From assembly GCF_021545335.1 (NCBI RefSeq), contig NZ_CP089312.1, forward strand, positions 1,860,001 through 1,924,000: a DNA stretch of 64,000 nt, given 5' to 3'. The position numbers and the translations under genes were made by a program. Origin of the DNA: Streptomyces sp. GQFP (GTDB taxonomy: Bacteria; Actinomycetota; Actinomycetes; Streptomycetales; Streptomycetaceae). Below, in pieces: positions 16,753 through 26,168 of the stretch (position 1 is its first letter; every line of letters starts with the position of its first letter). The notes under the pieces were generated by a model that did no database searches, was not told the DNA's origin, and worked only from the letters and a program-made list of their open reading frames with translations.

Positions 16753-17659
16753 CACGAAGTCGGGCCTGACGGACACGCGTCAGGCGAAGGCCGACGGCAA
16801 CCATCAGATCGCCGGCCTTGAGGCCGGTCTGGACGCCCTGGAGACCACGGCCACCGGGCGTACGCCGTTCTCGGTGACCGCCCGCACCAAGCTCCTCCCG
16901 CCGCTCGTCGCGACGGCCGTGGTGCTGCTGATCTGGCAGGCATTGATCACTTTCAACGTCGTCACGGACCCGACCAAGCTGCCCTCGCCGGGCGATGTGG
17001 CGGCCGAGTTCAAGGACGCCTGGCTGGAGGGCAAGCTTCTCGGCTACATCTGGACCAGCGCCGAGCGCGGTCTGCTCGGCTTCCTGCTGGCCCTGGCGAT
17101 CGGCACCCCGCTGGGCCTGGTGGTGGCCCGGGTGAAGTTCATCCGCGCGGCGATCGGACCGGTCCTGTCGGGCCTCCAGTCGCTGCCGTCGGTGGCGTGG
17201 GTGCCGCCCGCCGTGCTGTGGCTGGGCCTGAACAACTCGATGATGTACGCGGTGATCCTGCTCGGCGCGGTCCCGTCCATCGCCAACGGCCTGGTCTCCG
17301 GCATCGACCAGGTGCCGCCGCTGTTCCTGCGGGCGGGCCGCACGATGGGCGCGACCGGCTGGAAGGGCGCCTGGCACATCGTCCTGCCGGCCTCGCTGCC
17401 GGGCTATCTGGCCGGTCTGAAGCAGGGCTGGGCGTTCTCCTGGCGCTCGCTGATGGCCGCGGAGATCATCGCCTCCTCGCCCGACCTGGGCATCGGCCTC
17501 GGCGCGCTGCTGGAGAACGGCCGCAACGCCAGCTCCATGCCGATGATCTTCGAGGCGATCTTCCTGATCCTGTTCGTCGGTATCGCCGTCGACCTGCTGT
17601 TCTTCAGCCCGCTGGAACGGCGGGTGCTCCGCAGCCGCGGCCTCCTGGTGAAGAGCTGA
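16739..17659 (+). CDS. Sulfonate-type ABC transporter permease
   Basis: A 306-residue membrane protein with about six helices after a long polar N-terminal stretch of some 50 residues. The cytoplasmic loop RAGRTMGATGWKGAWHIVLPASLPGYLAGL is the permease's ATPase-contact (EAA-like) region. Only one permease gene is present, so the channel is probably a homodimer. The gene starts inside the ATPase gene and ends four bases before the chelatase-like gene. Confidence 0.92.
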   Translation: MASSDTKSGLTDTRQAKADGNHQIAGLEAGLDALETTATGRTPFSVTARTKLLPPLVATAVVLLIWQALITFNVVTDPTKLPSPGDVAAEFKDAWLEGKLLGYIWTSAERGLLGFLLALAIGTPLGLVVARVKFIRAAIGPVLSGLQSLPSVAWVPPAVLWLGLNNSMMYAVILLGAVPSIANGLVSGIDQVPPLFLRAGRTMGATGWKGAWHIVLPASLPGYLAGLKQGWAFSWRSLMAAEIIASSPDLGIGLGALLENGRNASSMPMIFEAIFLILFVGIAVDLLFFSPLERRVLRSRGLLVKS

Positions 17660-17663
17660 GCCC

Positions 17664-18416
17664 ATGCGCCACGAGCCCGTTCTCCTCGTCATCGCCCACG
17701 GCAGCCGCGACCCGCGGCACGCGGCGACCGTGCACGCCCTCGTACGGCGGGTACGGTCGCTGCGGCCGGGGCTGCGCGTGGAGACCGGCTTCCTGGACTT
17801 CAACATTCCGTCCGTACAAGGGGTGTTGGAGTCCCTGGCGGCGGAGGGCGTACGAGATGTCGTGGCCCTCCCGCTCCTCCTGACCCGCGCCTTCCACGCG
17901 AAGGCGGACATCCCGGCGGTCCTGCGGGACGCGCCGCGCGGGTTGCGAATCCGTCAGGCGCAGGTGCTCGGCCCGTCGCCACTGCTGATGTCCGCCCTCG
18001 AACGGCGGCTGTACGAGGCGGGGTTGACGCCCGCCGACAAGTCCTCGACCGGGGTCGTGCTGGCCTCGGCGGGGTCCACCGACCCGGAGGCGATCGCGGT
18101 GATCGCAGAAATCGCGCGGGAGTGGCGGCACACCGGTTGGTGCGCCGTGCGACCCGCGTTCGCCTCCGCCGCTCTCCCCCGCACGGAGGACGCGGTACGG
18201 GAGTTGCGGGACCTGGGCTGCGAACGCGTCGCCGTCGCGCCTTACGTCTTCGCCCCCGGCTTCCTCCCGGACCGCATCGCGCGGGGCGCGGAACGGGCCG
18301 ACGTACTCGCGGACGTGCTGGGGCCGGCGCCCGAGGTGGCCCGGCTGCTGCTGCGCCGGTACGCGGAGGCGGCGGTGCGGATGCCGTTGTCGAGGCGCGC
18401 CGCGGTGAGCGCGTAG
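17664..18416 (+). CDS. Sirohydrochlorin chelatase (CbiX/SirB) family protein
   Basis: A 250-residue protein with two tandem CbiX-like halves. The first opens with LLVIAHGSRDPRH, carrying the metal-binding His of the family, and continues through GFLDFNIPSVQGVLESL and VVALPLLLTRAFHAKADIP, with the second metal His. The second half, beginning GVVLASAGSTDP, lacks the first His. Such enzymes put Fe2+ into sirohydrochlorin to make siroheme. As the sulfite reductase of this operon needs siroheme, this role fits, though Co2+ chelation cannot be ruled out. It is the last gene of the operon. Confidence 0.88.
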   Translation: MRHEPVLLVIAHGSRDPRHAATVHALVRRVRSLRPGLRVETGFLDFNIPSVQGVLESLAAEGVRDVVALPLLLTRAFHAKADIPAVLRDAPRGLRIRQAQVLGPSPLLMSALERRLYEAGLTPADKSSTGVVLASAGSTDPEAIAVIAEIAREWRHTGWCAVRPAFASAALPRTEDAVRELRDLGCERVAVAPYVFAPGFLPDRIARGAERADVLADVLGPAPEVARLLLRRYAEAAVRMPLSRRAAVSA

Positions 18417-18483
18417 GCGGCGGCTGCCTGCGTCCGCCTGCAGATGGGTCGCCTGGGGGCAGTCAGTGGGATACGACAACGAG

Positions 18484-18524
18484 GTTGGAGCTGGATCGGG
18501 ATGGCCCCTCCCCCAGCCTCCAAC
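18484..18524. terminator. Candidate bidirectional terminator between sulfur operon and PanE-like gene
   Basis: GTTGGAG (18484-18490) and CTCCAAC (18518-18524) form a stem that extends through CTGG/CCAG with a one-base bulge. It lies between convergent genes. There is no T run, so the strength is uncertain. Confidence 0.45.
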
Positions 18525-18537
18525 GCCCGCTCTCGCG

Positions 18538-19575
18538 CTAGGGACGACCGGCTGCGGGCTCTCGCACCGACGCGACGGCCTCGTCCGCCAGCCGTACGAG
18601 TTCCGCCGACGGCAGCGAACCCGCCGGCCGCCGTTCCCTGGCGAACGTGTCGGCCAGCCGTTGCAGCAGCTCGTTCAGTGGGGTCGGTACGCCGTGCAGC
18701 CGGCCCAGGAACACGATCTCGCCGTTGAGATAGTCCGTCTCGATCGTGCCGGTACCCCGGGCCAGGGACTGCCAGGTGGAGCCGCCGCCGGCCTCGACGC
18801 CCGGGAGCGGTCGCAGGGTGATCCTGTCGCCGCGCCTTGCCTTCTCCTCCTCGGCGCTCGTGTACGGGATCCCGGCCGCCGCGAGCACCGACTCGCCCTC
18901 GGCGTACACCCGTTGACGCAGCCGCTCGCTCTCCTCGCTGTCCGAGGCGCCGCTGAGCGCCCGGACGGCGTTGCCGAGGTTGGTGAGCAGCTTGGCGTAC
19001 AGCCACCGTGTGACGTCCGGGACGACCGGTGCCTCGAACGTCGTCTTCTCCAGGTCGGCGGCGATCCGGCGGAGGGTGTCGTCCGTGCCGTGCGGGTACC
19101 GGCCCAGGTGGAGGATGCCGGTGAGCGGGGCGCCGGCGGCGGACACGACCCCGGGTTCCACGTAGGTCGCGGGCAGCCAGACGCAGACCCCGTAGACGTG
19201 CCGGAAGCGGCGCAGCGCGAGGCGCGGGCCCTCCACGCCGTTCTGCGCGCAGAGCAGCGGCAGCCGCTCGGCCGCCGTACCGCCACCGGCGACGGGCACC
19301 GGCCCCCAGGCCGCCAGGGCGCCCTCGCTGTCCTGCGTCTTCACGGCGAGGACGAGTACGTCGTCGGCGCGCAACTCCCCGAGTCCGGCGGGTCCGTCGA
19401 CGGTCGGCAGGCGGTACGTGTGCTGCCCGTCCGGGGTCACAAGGCTCAGCCCGTGCGCGCGCAGCGCCTCGTACTGCGCGCCCCGGGCGACCAGGACCAC
19501 CTCGTGGCCCGCCCCGGCCAGCCGCCCGCCGATGGCGCCGCCGACCGCCCCTGTCCCGATAATGATGTAGCGCAT
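18538..19575 (-). CDS. 2-Dehydropantoate 2-reductase (ApbA/PanE) family protein
   Basis: A 345-residue NADP-dependent reductase. The Rossmann motif GTGAVGG is at residues 7-13. The catalytic lysine is in WLYAKLLTNLGNA, which also carries the substrate Asn, and AQNGVEG is conserved. True PanE reduces ketopantoate for coenzyme A synthesis, but actinomycetes carry several paralogues, and this one has an unusually long C-terminus (GSTWQSLARGTGTIETDYLNGEIV), so the physiological substrate is uncertain. It lies convergent to the sulfur operon and 30 bp downstream of DUF1697. Confidence 0.83.
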   Translation of the reverse strand: MRYIIIGTGAVGGAIGGRLAGAGHEVVLVARGAQYEALRAHGLSLVTPDGQHTYRLPTVDGPAGLGELRADDVLVLAVKTQDSEGALAAWGPVPVAGGGTAAERLPLLCAQNGVEGPRLALRRFRHVYGVCVWLPATYVEPGVVSAAGAPLTGILHLGRYPHGTDDTLRRIAADLEKTTFEAPVVPDVTRWLYAKLLTNLGNAVRALSGASDSEESERLRQRVYAEGESVLAAAGIPYTSAEEEKARRGDRITLRPLPGVEAGGGSTWQSLARGTGTIETDYLNGEIVFLGRLHGVPTPLNELLQRLADTFARERRPAGSLPSAELVRLADEAVASVREPAAGRP

Positions 19576-19605
19576 ACCGATCAGCTTGCCACCAGAGAAA
19601 CCGGG

Positions 19606-20175
19606 TCAGTCGCCCTCGGTCAGTTCCACCAGCTTGACCACCGTGTTCCAGTTCCGCGTCGTCGCGATCAGGCCCTTCAGGAACCGGGGTTTGGCGAGCT
19701 GCTCGGCGAGCTTGGAGCGGCCGAGGCCGTCGGGGGCGTACAGGTACAGCACGCGGTCGCCGAGGCGGAACTCCTCGGGGAGGTGGGCGGGTTGGTCGAT
19801 CTCCGCGAAGCTGGTCTCGTCGACGGGGGTGGAGAAGTAGGTGACGTGGAGTTGCTTGGCCTCCAAGTCCGCTGCCGGGAAAGGGCAGTTGTCCCTGATC
19901 GCGCGGAGGTGGGCGTGGTCGCGCACGATCACGTCGACGGTGAATCCGAAGTGCTTCTCGATGGCTCCCGCGATCTCCCCGGCGAGGGACTCCTCGTCGC
20001 CGTGACCGGCGGCGAACACGGCGTTGCCGCTCTGGAGGTAGGTGCCCACGCCGTCGTATCCGAGGCCCTCCAGGAGGGTGCGCAGCTCGGCCATGGGGAC
20101 CTTCTTGTTGCCGCCCACGTTGATGCCGCGCAGCAGTGCCGCGTAGGTCTTCGTCGCCTGCTCACCTGTCGTCAT
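19606..20175 (-). CDS. DUF1697 family protein
   Basis: A 189-residue protein matching DUF1697: the opening TYAALLRGINVGGNKKVPMAELR, then YLQSGNAVF and the late YAPDGLGRSKL are the family landmarks. No function is established for the family. The ATG at 20175 was chosen because the conserved block begins ten residues after it; the open frame extends 20 codons further with no similarity. It is divergent from the MMPL gene and probably forms a unit with the PanE-like gene. Confidence 0.88.
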   Translation of the reverse strand: MTTGEQATKTYAALLRGINVGGNKKVPMAELRTLLEGLGYDGVGTYLQSGNAVFAAGHGDEESLAGEIAGAIEKHFGFTVDVIVRDHAHLRAIRDNCPFPAADLEAKQLHVTYFSTPVDETSFAEIDQPAHLPEEFRLGDRVLYLYAPDGLGRSKLAEQLAKPRFLKGLIATTRNWNTVVKLVELTEGD

Positions 20176-20263
20176 TCGCTCACCATAGGGCGGCCCACTG
20201 ACAGTCGCCCGGTGACCGCGCCCCTGACGAACCACCCCGAGATCGTCTTTTAGATGTAGGGGG

Positions 20264-20293
20264 CCGGTGTCCTACCCAGTGGGGAGACACCGG
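20264..20293. promoter_or_regulatory. Inverted repeat between DUF1697 and MMPL genes
   Basis: CCGGTGTC (20264-20271) is repeated inverted as GACACCGG (20286-20293), with a 14-base centre containing CCTACCC. It lies in the 250-bp divergent region, about 130 bp before the MMPL start, and is a plausible operator. Nothing else is evident in this interval. Confidence 0.35.
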
Positions 20294-20425
20294 CATCCGA
20301 CGGGAGGACTTTCGCCGGCCGCACCTCACCGGGGAGCACGACGAGACGCTCTTATCCGGCCCATACCTTCGAACCTAAAGGTGATGGCAGGCGGCTGTCG
20401 CCGCTTACGAGGGGGCAAGCCCGTC

Positions 20426-22684
20426 ATGGGGAACGGAGAAACGCGGGTGCGGGGCATAGCCGCCCGGGCCGGCGGCTGGAGCGCCAAGCATCGCTGGGCG
20501 GCCGTCGGGATCTGGGTGCTGTTCGTCGTCCTGGCGATGGGGCTCGGCTCGGCGGCCGGCAGTGTCGAGGTCAAGGAGAGCGACCAGCTGGGGGGCGAGA
20601 CCCACACGGCTGCCAAGATCGTCGAGGATGCCGGGATCGACGAGCCGTCCAGTGAGACCGTCCTCATCCAGGCGAAGGACGGGAGCCTCAAGGCCACGGA
20701 TCCCGCGTTCCGGGCCGCCGTCTCCGACGTCATGAAGGCGGTCGACGGCACCGGCCGGGTCACGGACGTGCAGTCTCCGTACGACACGGACACCCTCTCG
20801 AAGGACGGCCGCAGCGCGCTCGTCCAGTTCGACATGCGGGGCGACGCCGAGACGGCGGGCGACCGGGTCGAGCCGGTGCTGAACGCCGTCGCGGACGTCC
20901 AGAAGGACCACTCGGAGCTGCGGATCGAGGAGATCGGCGGCGCCAGTATGAACAAGACGTTCGACGACGCCTTCGGTGACGACTTCAAGAAGGCCGAGTA
21001 CTCCGCCGTGCCGGTGGCCCTCGGCATTCTGCTGATCGCGTTCGGCGCGGTGGTCGCGGCGCTGCTGCCGGTGGCGCTGGCGATCACGGCGATCGTCGCG
21101 ACGATGGGTCTGATGGGTCTCGTCAGCCATCTCCAGCCGATGGACGACACGGCCAGCTCCGTGATGCTGCTCGTCGGTCTCGCCGTCGGTGTCGACTACT
21201 GCCTGTTCTATCTGCGCCGGGAGCGCGAGGAGCGGGCCGCGGGCCGTACCCCGGAGGTCGCGCTGCAGATCGCCGCGGCGACCAGTGGCCGCGCGATCAT
21301 CGTCTCCGGTGTCACGGTGTGCGTGGCGATGGCGGGCATGCTGTTCACCGGGCTCGCCACGTTCGAGGCGATGGGCCTTGCCTCGCTGATGGTCGTGGCG
21401 GTCGCCATGGTCGGTTCGGTGACGGTTCTTCCGGCGCTGCTGTCGCTGCTCGGCACGCGGGTCGAGAAGGGCCGGATCCCGTTCCTGCACCCGGACAAGC
21501 GGCGCAAGAACGGCAACGGCAAGGGTGGCGGGGAGAGCCGGTTCTGGACGGCCGTGCTGAAGGTCGTCCTCGGTAAGCCTGCCATCGCGCTGGTCGTGGC
21601 GGCCGGTGCGCTGCTCGCCATCGCCGCTCCCGCGCTCGGCATGAAGACCCAGAACCTCACCCTGGACCAGGAGTTCGGCGACTCGCTGCCGATCGTCGGC
21701 ACCTACAACCGCGTCAACGACGCGTTCCCCGGCGGCTCCGACCCCGCCGAGGTGATCGTCAAGGCGAAGGACATCAACGCGGCCGACGTGCAGTCCGCCC
21801 TCGCCGACTTCCGTGAGCGCGCGATCAGTTCGGGTGCCTCGCGCGGCCCGGTGGACATCAAGCTGCACGACGCCGAGAACATCGCCTTCGTGTACGTCCC
21901 GCTGGTCGGCGGCTCCGACCTGGACAAGGCCGGCGAGAGCCTGGACAAGCTGCGCGACGAGGTACGCCCGGCCACACTCGACAAGGTCGACGGCGTCCAG
22001 GCGCCGATCACCGGACAAGTCGCCGGCTCGAAGGACTTCAACGACCAGCTGGCCGGCGCGGTCGCCCCGGTCTTCGCCTTCGTGGTCGTGTTCGCCTTCC
22101 TGCTGATGCTCCTGTCGTTCCGCTCCCTGACGATCGCGATCACGTCGATCGTGCTCAACCTCCTCTCGGTCGGGGCGGCTTACGGCATCCTGGTCGCCGT
22201 CTTCCAGCACGGCTGGGGCGCGTCGCTGGTGGGCGCGGAGGGCGTGGGCGCCATCATCACCTGGCTGCCGCTGTTCCTCTTCGTGATCCTGTTCGGCCTG
22301 TCGATGGACTACCACGTGTTCGTCGTCTCCCGTATCCGCGAGGCACGACTGCGGGGCAGTACGACGAAGGACGCGATCCAGCACGGCGTGGTCACCACGG
22401 CCGGGGTCGTCACCAGTGCCGCCGTCATCATGGTCGCGGTGTTCGCCATCTTCGGGACGCTGTCGATGCAGTCCATGAAGCAGATGGGCGTGGGCCTCGC
22501 GGCCGCGGTGCTCATCGACGCGACGATCATCCGGGGTGTGCTGCTGCCCGCAGTGATGGCGCTGCTCGGCGAGCGCAACTGGTACTTCCCGAAGTGGCTG
22601 AACCGGCTGCCCGACCTGACGCACGACGAGTCTCCCGAGGCGGTCACGCCGAGGGTGGAGGGCGGCGAGCGGATCAGCGTCTGA
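20426..22684 (+). CDS. MMPL/RND family membrane transporter
   Basis: A 752-residue membrane protein with the duplicated RND plan: one helix, an outside domain, five helices, then the same again. The proton-relay-type motifs are GVDYCLF in the first half and SMDYHVFVVSRIREA in the second. There is a long soluble linker RVEKGRIPFLHPDKRRKNGNG between halves. Relatives in mycobacteria and Streptomyces export lipids or specialised metabolites; the cargo here is unknown. The ATG at 20426 is preferred because GAGGGGG precedes it and the amphipathic lead into helix 1 begins soon after. Confidence 0.9.
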   Translation: MGNGETRVRGIAARAGGWSAKHRWAAVGIWVLFVVLAMGLGSAAGSVEVKESDQLGGETHTAAKIVEDAGIDEPSSETVLIQAKDGSLKATDPAFRAAVSDVMKAVDGTGRVTDVQSPYDTDTLSKDGRSALVQFDMRGDAETAGDRVEPVLNAVADVQKDHSELRIEEIGGASMNKTFDDAFGDDFKKAEYSAVPVALGILLIAFGAVVAALLPVALAITAIVATMGLMGLVSHLQPMDDTASSVMLLVGLAVGVDYCLFYLRREREERAAGRTPEVALQIAAATSGRAIIVSGVTVCVAMAGMLFTGLATFEAMGLASLMVVAVAMVGSVTVLPALLSLLGTRVEKGRIPFLHPDKRRKNGNGKGGGESRFWTAVLKVVLGKPAIALVVAAGALLAIAAPALGMKTQNLTLDQEFGDSLPIVGTYNRVNDAFPGGSDPAEVIVKAKDINAADVQSALADFRERAISSGASRGPVDIKLHDAENIAFVYVPLVGGSDLDKAGESLDKLRDEVRPATLDKVDGVQAPITGQVAGSKDFNDQLAGAVAPVFAFVVVFAFLLMLLSFRSLTIAITSIVLNLLSVGAAYGILVAVFQHGWGASLVGAEGVGAIITWLPLFLFVILFGLSMDYHVFVVSRIREARLRGSTTKDAIQHGVVTTAGVVTSAAVIMVAVFAIFGTLSMQSMKQMGVGLAAAVLIDATIIRGVLLPAVMALLGERNWYFPKWLNRLPDLTHDESPEAVTPRVEGGERISV

Positions 22685-22707
22685 TCTATCGCCAGTTCCC
22701 TTCCAGA

Positions 22708-22744
22708 GAGGGCCCGTTGGTCACCGGGGAGCCAACGGGCCCTC
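22708..22744. terminator. Bidirectional terminator between MMPL and glycosyltransferase genes
   Basis: A perfect 13-bp stem GAGGGCCCGTTGG (22708-22720) and CCAACGGGCCCTC (22732-22744) encloses an 11-base loop. It sits between two convergent genes, 24 bp after one and 7 bp after the other. Confidence 0.85.
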
Positions 22745-22750
22745 TTCACG

Positions 22751-23989
22751 TCATACGCCGGACAGCTCGGCCTCGATCAGGTCGGCGGCCCGCCGGGTGC
22801 CGCCCTCCTCCGCCATCCCGGCCTGAACCTCCGTGAGACGCCGGGCGACTTCGGGATCGTCCACGAGGGCGAGGGCTGCCGCGCGCAGCGCCTGGGCGGT
22901 CGCCTCCTCCATGGGCAGATGCCGGGCGACCCCGAGCCCCTGCAACATGTCCGCGTTGCCGAACTGGTCGACTGCCTGCGGCACGGCGATCATCGGCGTG
23001 GCGGTGGCCAGCCCCTCCTGACTGCCACCGGCCCCGGCATGCGTGACGAACAGGTCGGCCTGCCGCAGAACCGCCAACTGCGGTACCCAGGACCGCACTT
23101 CGACATTGGCCGGTACGGGGCCCAGCTCGCGCCCGTCAACATGCCTGCCGACCTGGAGGACGAGGTGCCACCCCGGCAGGTCGGCGAAGGCCCGCACGCA
23201 CTCCCGGTAGAACTCCGGCTGCTTGGTGAAGGCGGACCCCAGCGATACGAGGACGACTTTCTCGGCGTCGGCGGGCCGCTGCCAGTCCCCCTGCGCGGAC
23301 CGGTCGCCCTGACAGGCGCCGACGAAGGTGTGGACGCGCTCGTCGACGCGGTCGGCGTTCGGCTGCAAGACCTTGGGGATCAGGACGAGGGAACGAGCGG
23401 GTCGGCCGGCGAAGGGGTCGGGGTGCTGGGTGATCCCGTTCTCCTTCAGCCAGCCCTCGAAGCGTGCGTAGTAGGCCTGGCCGCGCTCGGTCTGCCGGGG
23501 CTCCGCCCACATCGGCTCGGCGACCTCCTCCTCGTACCCGTCCCAGGCGACGAGATTCGGCGAGAGGGAGATGGCGGGCACGCCCCAGCGGTGGGCGAGG
23601 ACGCGGGCCGGGTAGGAGGCGATGTCGTGCAGCACGAGATCGGGCGCATCCCCCTCGTACCCCTTGATGAGCTGCGGCAACGCCTGGATGGCGTCGGCGA
23701 GGAAGGGCTCGACGTTGTCGAGGAGGGTGGTGCCCCACGCCTCCGGGTCGTCGTCGGGGCCCGGCAGCGTCGAGGTGTAGAGCACGGGCCGCGCTCCCGT
23801 CTCGGCCACCTTGTCGGCGAACGCGGGCGGAATCGCGTACGTGACGCGGTGCCCTCGGGCCACCAGCTCGCGGATCACTTCGAGGCTGGGGTTCACATGG
23901 CCGTGGGCGGCGATGGAGAACATGGCGATGTGGGCGGGGGTCGTGTGGGTGCCGGTCATGCGGGAGGTGGTCATGCGGGAGGTGGTCAT
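22751..23989 (-). CDS. MGT-type (macrolide-inactivating-like) glycosyltransferase, GT1 family
   Basis: A 412-residue GT-B enzyme. The N-terminal acceptor domain begins [20 protein letters not shown] with the catalytic-type His. The C-terminal donor motif is [31 protein letters not shown], the UDP-sugar-binding region. MGT enzymes glucosylate macrolides and other small molecules for detoxification or self-resistance. Three in-frame ATGs at 23989, 23974 and 23959 come from an exact 15-bp tandem repeat (MTTSR twice), so the real start is ambiguous by up to ten residues. A palindrome just upstream suggests repression. Confidence 0.88.
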   Translation of the reverse strand: MTTSRMTTSRMTGTHTTPAHIAMFSIAAHGHVNPSLEVIRELVARGHRVTYAIPPAFADKVAETGARPVLYTSTLPGPDDDPEAWGTTLLDNVEPFLADAIQALPQLIKGYEGDAPDLVLHDIASYPARVLAHRWGVPAISLSPNLVAWDGYEEEVAEPMWAEPRQTERGQAYYARFEGWLKENGITQHPDPFAGRPARSLVLIPKVLQPNADRVDERVHTFVGACQGDRSAQGDWQRPADAEKVVLVSLGSAFTKQPEFYRECVRAFADLPGWHLVLQVGRHVDGRELGPVPANVEVRSWVPQLAVLRQADLFVTHAGAGGSQEGLATATPMIAVPQAVDQFGNADMLQGLGVARHLPMEEATAQALRAAALALVDDPEVARRLTEVQAGMAEEGGTRRAADLIEAELSGV

Positions 23990-24008
23990 GTTCCCGACCG
24001 TAAGCGAG

Positions 24009-24022
24009 ACGAGACGTCTCGT
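24009..24022. promoter_or_regulatory. ACGAGACGTCTCGT palindrome, candidate operator for the glycosyltransferase gene
   Basis: A perfect 14-bp palindrome lies 20 bp before the first ATG of the glycosyltransferase gene. On the minus strand it overlaps a reasonable promoter (TTGTAC, 18 bp, TACGGT). Palindromes of this form are common TetR-family operators. No TetR gene is adjacent, so the regulator would act in trans. Confidence 0.5.
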
Positions 24023-24054
24023 ACAACTGATTAGAAGTCCCGGCCGATGGCCAC

Positions 24055-25335
24055 TCACCGCTGATAGCGAGCCAGCACCAGATTCCCGTCCTCCTCCAGC
24101 CGTTTCCGCAGGTCGGCGAGGTCGATCGCCCCGCTGTAGTACTCCTGGAACGCGGGCGTCGCGACCTTGTCCTTCCACTCCGGGTAGCCCCGTACGGACT
24201 GGGCGGGGGCCGAGCGGAGGTGGGTGGCGAGGGCGGTGCCGGTGGCCCAGCCGTCCTTCGGTGTCCGCAGGGACGGGGACTTCAGGGCCTCGGTGCCCGT
24301 GGGGAGCATCCAGTCGCCCAGGGCGAGGCGGACCATGTTCTCGGGGCGCAGCATGAAGTCGATGAACTCGGCCGCCTCGCGCGGATGTTGGCTGTCCTCA
24401 GCGATGGACAGGGTCTGCGGGCTGACGCCCTGGGTGAGTCCGTCGGCGCCCGCCGGTGCGGGCAGCACCTGCCACTCGAAGCCCTTCGGGGCCTGCTGCG
24501 CGATCTGCTGGCGGTAGGAGAAGCCGAGCGGGACCATCGCGTACCGGCCGCCGAAGAACCCGGGCAGGGTGTCGGAGCCGCCGCTGCCGAGGGTGGTCGG
24601 CGAGGCGCTGCGGTCGGTGTTGGCCTGGTCGTGGATGGTGCGCGGAACGGTCTGGTCCGCCGCCTCGAACCGGATCGTCACCTTGCCGTCGGCGCCCCGG
24701 CGGAAGAGCTGCCCGCCCGCCGACAGCGACAGGTTGAGGGTGGCGGAGACGGGCTCCTTGAGCGGCCAGGCGACGCCGTACTTGCCGTCGCCGTCGCCGA
24801 GTTGTCGGGTGATCCGCCTGAACTCAACCCAGCTCCACGGCTGTTCGGGGGTCGGGATCCGTACGCCCGCCTCCCTCAGCCACTTGGCGTTGGCGATCAG
24901 CACGCGCGGTTCCTGGAGGAACGGCACACCGTAGACGCCGTCCCCGAAGGTCGTCGTGTCCCAACTGCGTTGCGGGATGTCGGACTTGAGCCGCTCGGGC
25001 AGCAGTTCGCGCAGATCGGCGAGGTAGCCGCCGTACGCGAAGTCCGCGAGGTCGTCCGAGGCGTCGTGGATGATGTCGGGGGCCTCGCCGCCCTCGAAGG
25101 AGGTGAGCAGCTGGTCGTGGACGCTGTCCCAACTCCCTTGTACGTACTCGACCTTGACGTCCGGATGGGTCGCGTTCCACTCCTTCACCAGCGCCTTGTT
25201 GGCGGCGACGGACTCGTCCTGCCAGGCGAGGGACTGGAAGCGGAGGGTGATCGTGCCGTCCGTGGCCGTGTCACCGCTGCTGGTGCACCCGGCGAGCAGC
25301 AGGCCGAGGACGACGAGGAGCCATCGCGCGCGCAT
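24055..25335 (-). CDS. Sugar ABC transporter substrate-binding lipoprotein
   Basis: A 426-residue family 1 solute-binding protein. The signal [17 protein letters not shown] gives lipidated C17. Features are [26 protein letters not shown] and the hinge [19 protein letters not shown], typical of carbohydrate-binding proteins. The start overlaps the upstream permease stop as ATGA. It is the last of three genes (permease, permease, binding protein). The sugar cannot be named; the neighbouring glycosyltransferase is separated by 65 bp and may be independent. Confidence 0.9.
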   Translation of the reverse strand: MRARWLLVVLGLLLAGCTSSGDTATDGTITLRFQSLAWQDESVAANKALVKEWNATHPDVKVEYVQGSWDSVHDQLLTSFEGGEAPDIIHDASDDLADFAYGGYLADLRELLPERLKSDIPQRSWDTTTFGDGVYGVPFLQEPRVLIANAKWLREAGVRIPTPEQPWSWVEFRRITRQLGDGDGKYGVAWPLKEPVSATLNLSLSAGGQLFRRGADGKVTIRFEAADQTVPRTIHDQANTDRSASPTTLGSGGSDTLPGFFGGRYAMVPLGFSYRQQIAQQAPKGFEWQVLPAPAGADGLTQGVSPQTLSIAEDSQHPREAAEFIDFMLRPENMVRLALGDWMLPTGTEALKSPSLRTPKDGWATGTALATHLRSAPAQSVRGYPEWKDKVATPAFQEYYSGAIDLADLRKRLEEDGNLVLARYQR

Positions 25336-26168
25336 CAGGCCTTCACCGCCCCGGCCGTCATCCCGCCCGTGATCCGGCGCTGGATGATCGCGAAGACGAC
25401 CAGCGAGGGCAGCGTCGCCAGGAACGCGGCGGCGGCCAGCGGGCCCAGGTCCGCCACGCCCTCCGCGCCGATGAAGTGCGTGAGGACGACCGGCAGGGTC
25501 TGTTTCTCCGGGGTCTTGAGGAGGACGAGCGCGAAGAAGAACTCGTTCCAGGCTGTGATGAAGGCGAACAGTGCCGTGGCCACGATCCCCGGCGCGAGCA
25601 GCGGTGCCGTGACGGAGACGAGCGTGCGCAGCCGTCCGGCGCCGTCGACGGCCGCCGCCTCCTCCAACTCGGCGGGCACGGCCCGTACATACCCGACGAG
25701 CATCCACAGCGCGAACGGCAGCGACCACACCACGTACACCATCACCAGCCCGAAGACGGAGTCGATCAGCCGCAGGTTCTTGAGCACCAGGAACAGCGGG
25801 ATGATCACCAGCACGAACGGGAACGCCTGGCTGACCACCACCCACCCGGTCGCCGCCCGCCCGAGCAGCGTGCGGTGCCTGGCGATGACGTACGCCATCG
25901 GCGTCGCGATCAGTACGGCGATCAGCGCGGCCGAGGCCGCCGCGAGGAGGGAGTTCAACGCGGCGTGCAGCAGGGGCTGTTCGTCGAAGGCCTGGCGGAA
26001 GTTGTCGAGGGTGGGGTGCTCCGGGATCCAGCGGGGGTGCAGACTGCCCAGTTCTCGGGGGGACTTGAAGGCGGTGGACAGGAGCCAGAGGAACGGGAGG
26101 GCGAGGAAGGCTAGATACGCGAGGAGGGCCGCGTACTGGCCGATGCGGGCGCTGGTGCTCGTCCTCAC
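25335..26168 (-). CDS. Sugar ABC transporter permease, MalG-like
   Basis: A 277-residue protein with six predicted helices, beginning YAALLAYLAFLALPFLWLL. The EAA loop is ELEEAAAVDGAGRLRTLVSVTAPLLAPGI (about residues 168-196), the contact site for the ATPase. It starts with GTG and overlaps the upstream permease by four bases. No ATPase gene is present; carbohydrate importers of Streptomyces usually share the general ATPase MsiK encoded elsewhere. Confidence 0.92.
   Translation of the reverse strand: MRTSTSARIGQYAALLAYLAFLALPFLWLLSTAFKSPRELGSLHPRWIPEHPTLDNFRQAFDEQPLLHAALNSLLAAASAALIAVLIATPMAYVIARHRTLLGRAATGWVVVSQAFPFVLVIIPLFLVLKNLRLIDSVFGLVMVYVVWSLPFALWMLVGYVRAVPAELEEAAAVDGAGRLRTLVSVTAPLLAPGIVATALFAFITAWNEFFFALVLLKTPEKQTLPVVLTHFIGAEGVADLGPLAAAAFLATLPSLVVFAIIQRRITGGMTAGAVKA

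Noticed and set aside
23464..23667. Arg-rich plus-strand open frame opposite the glycosyltransferase gene
   Set aside because: Antisense shadow with no start signal.
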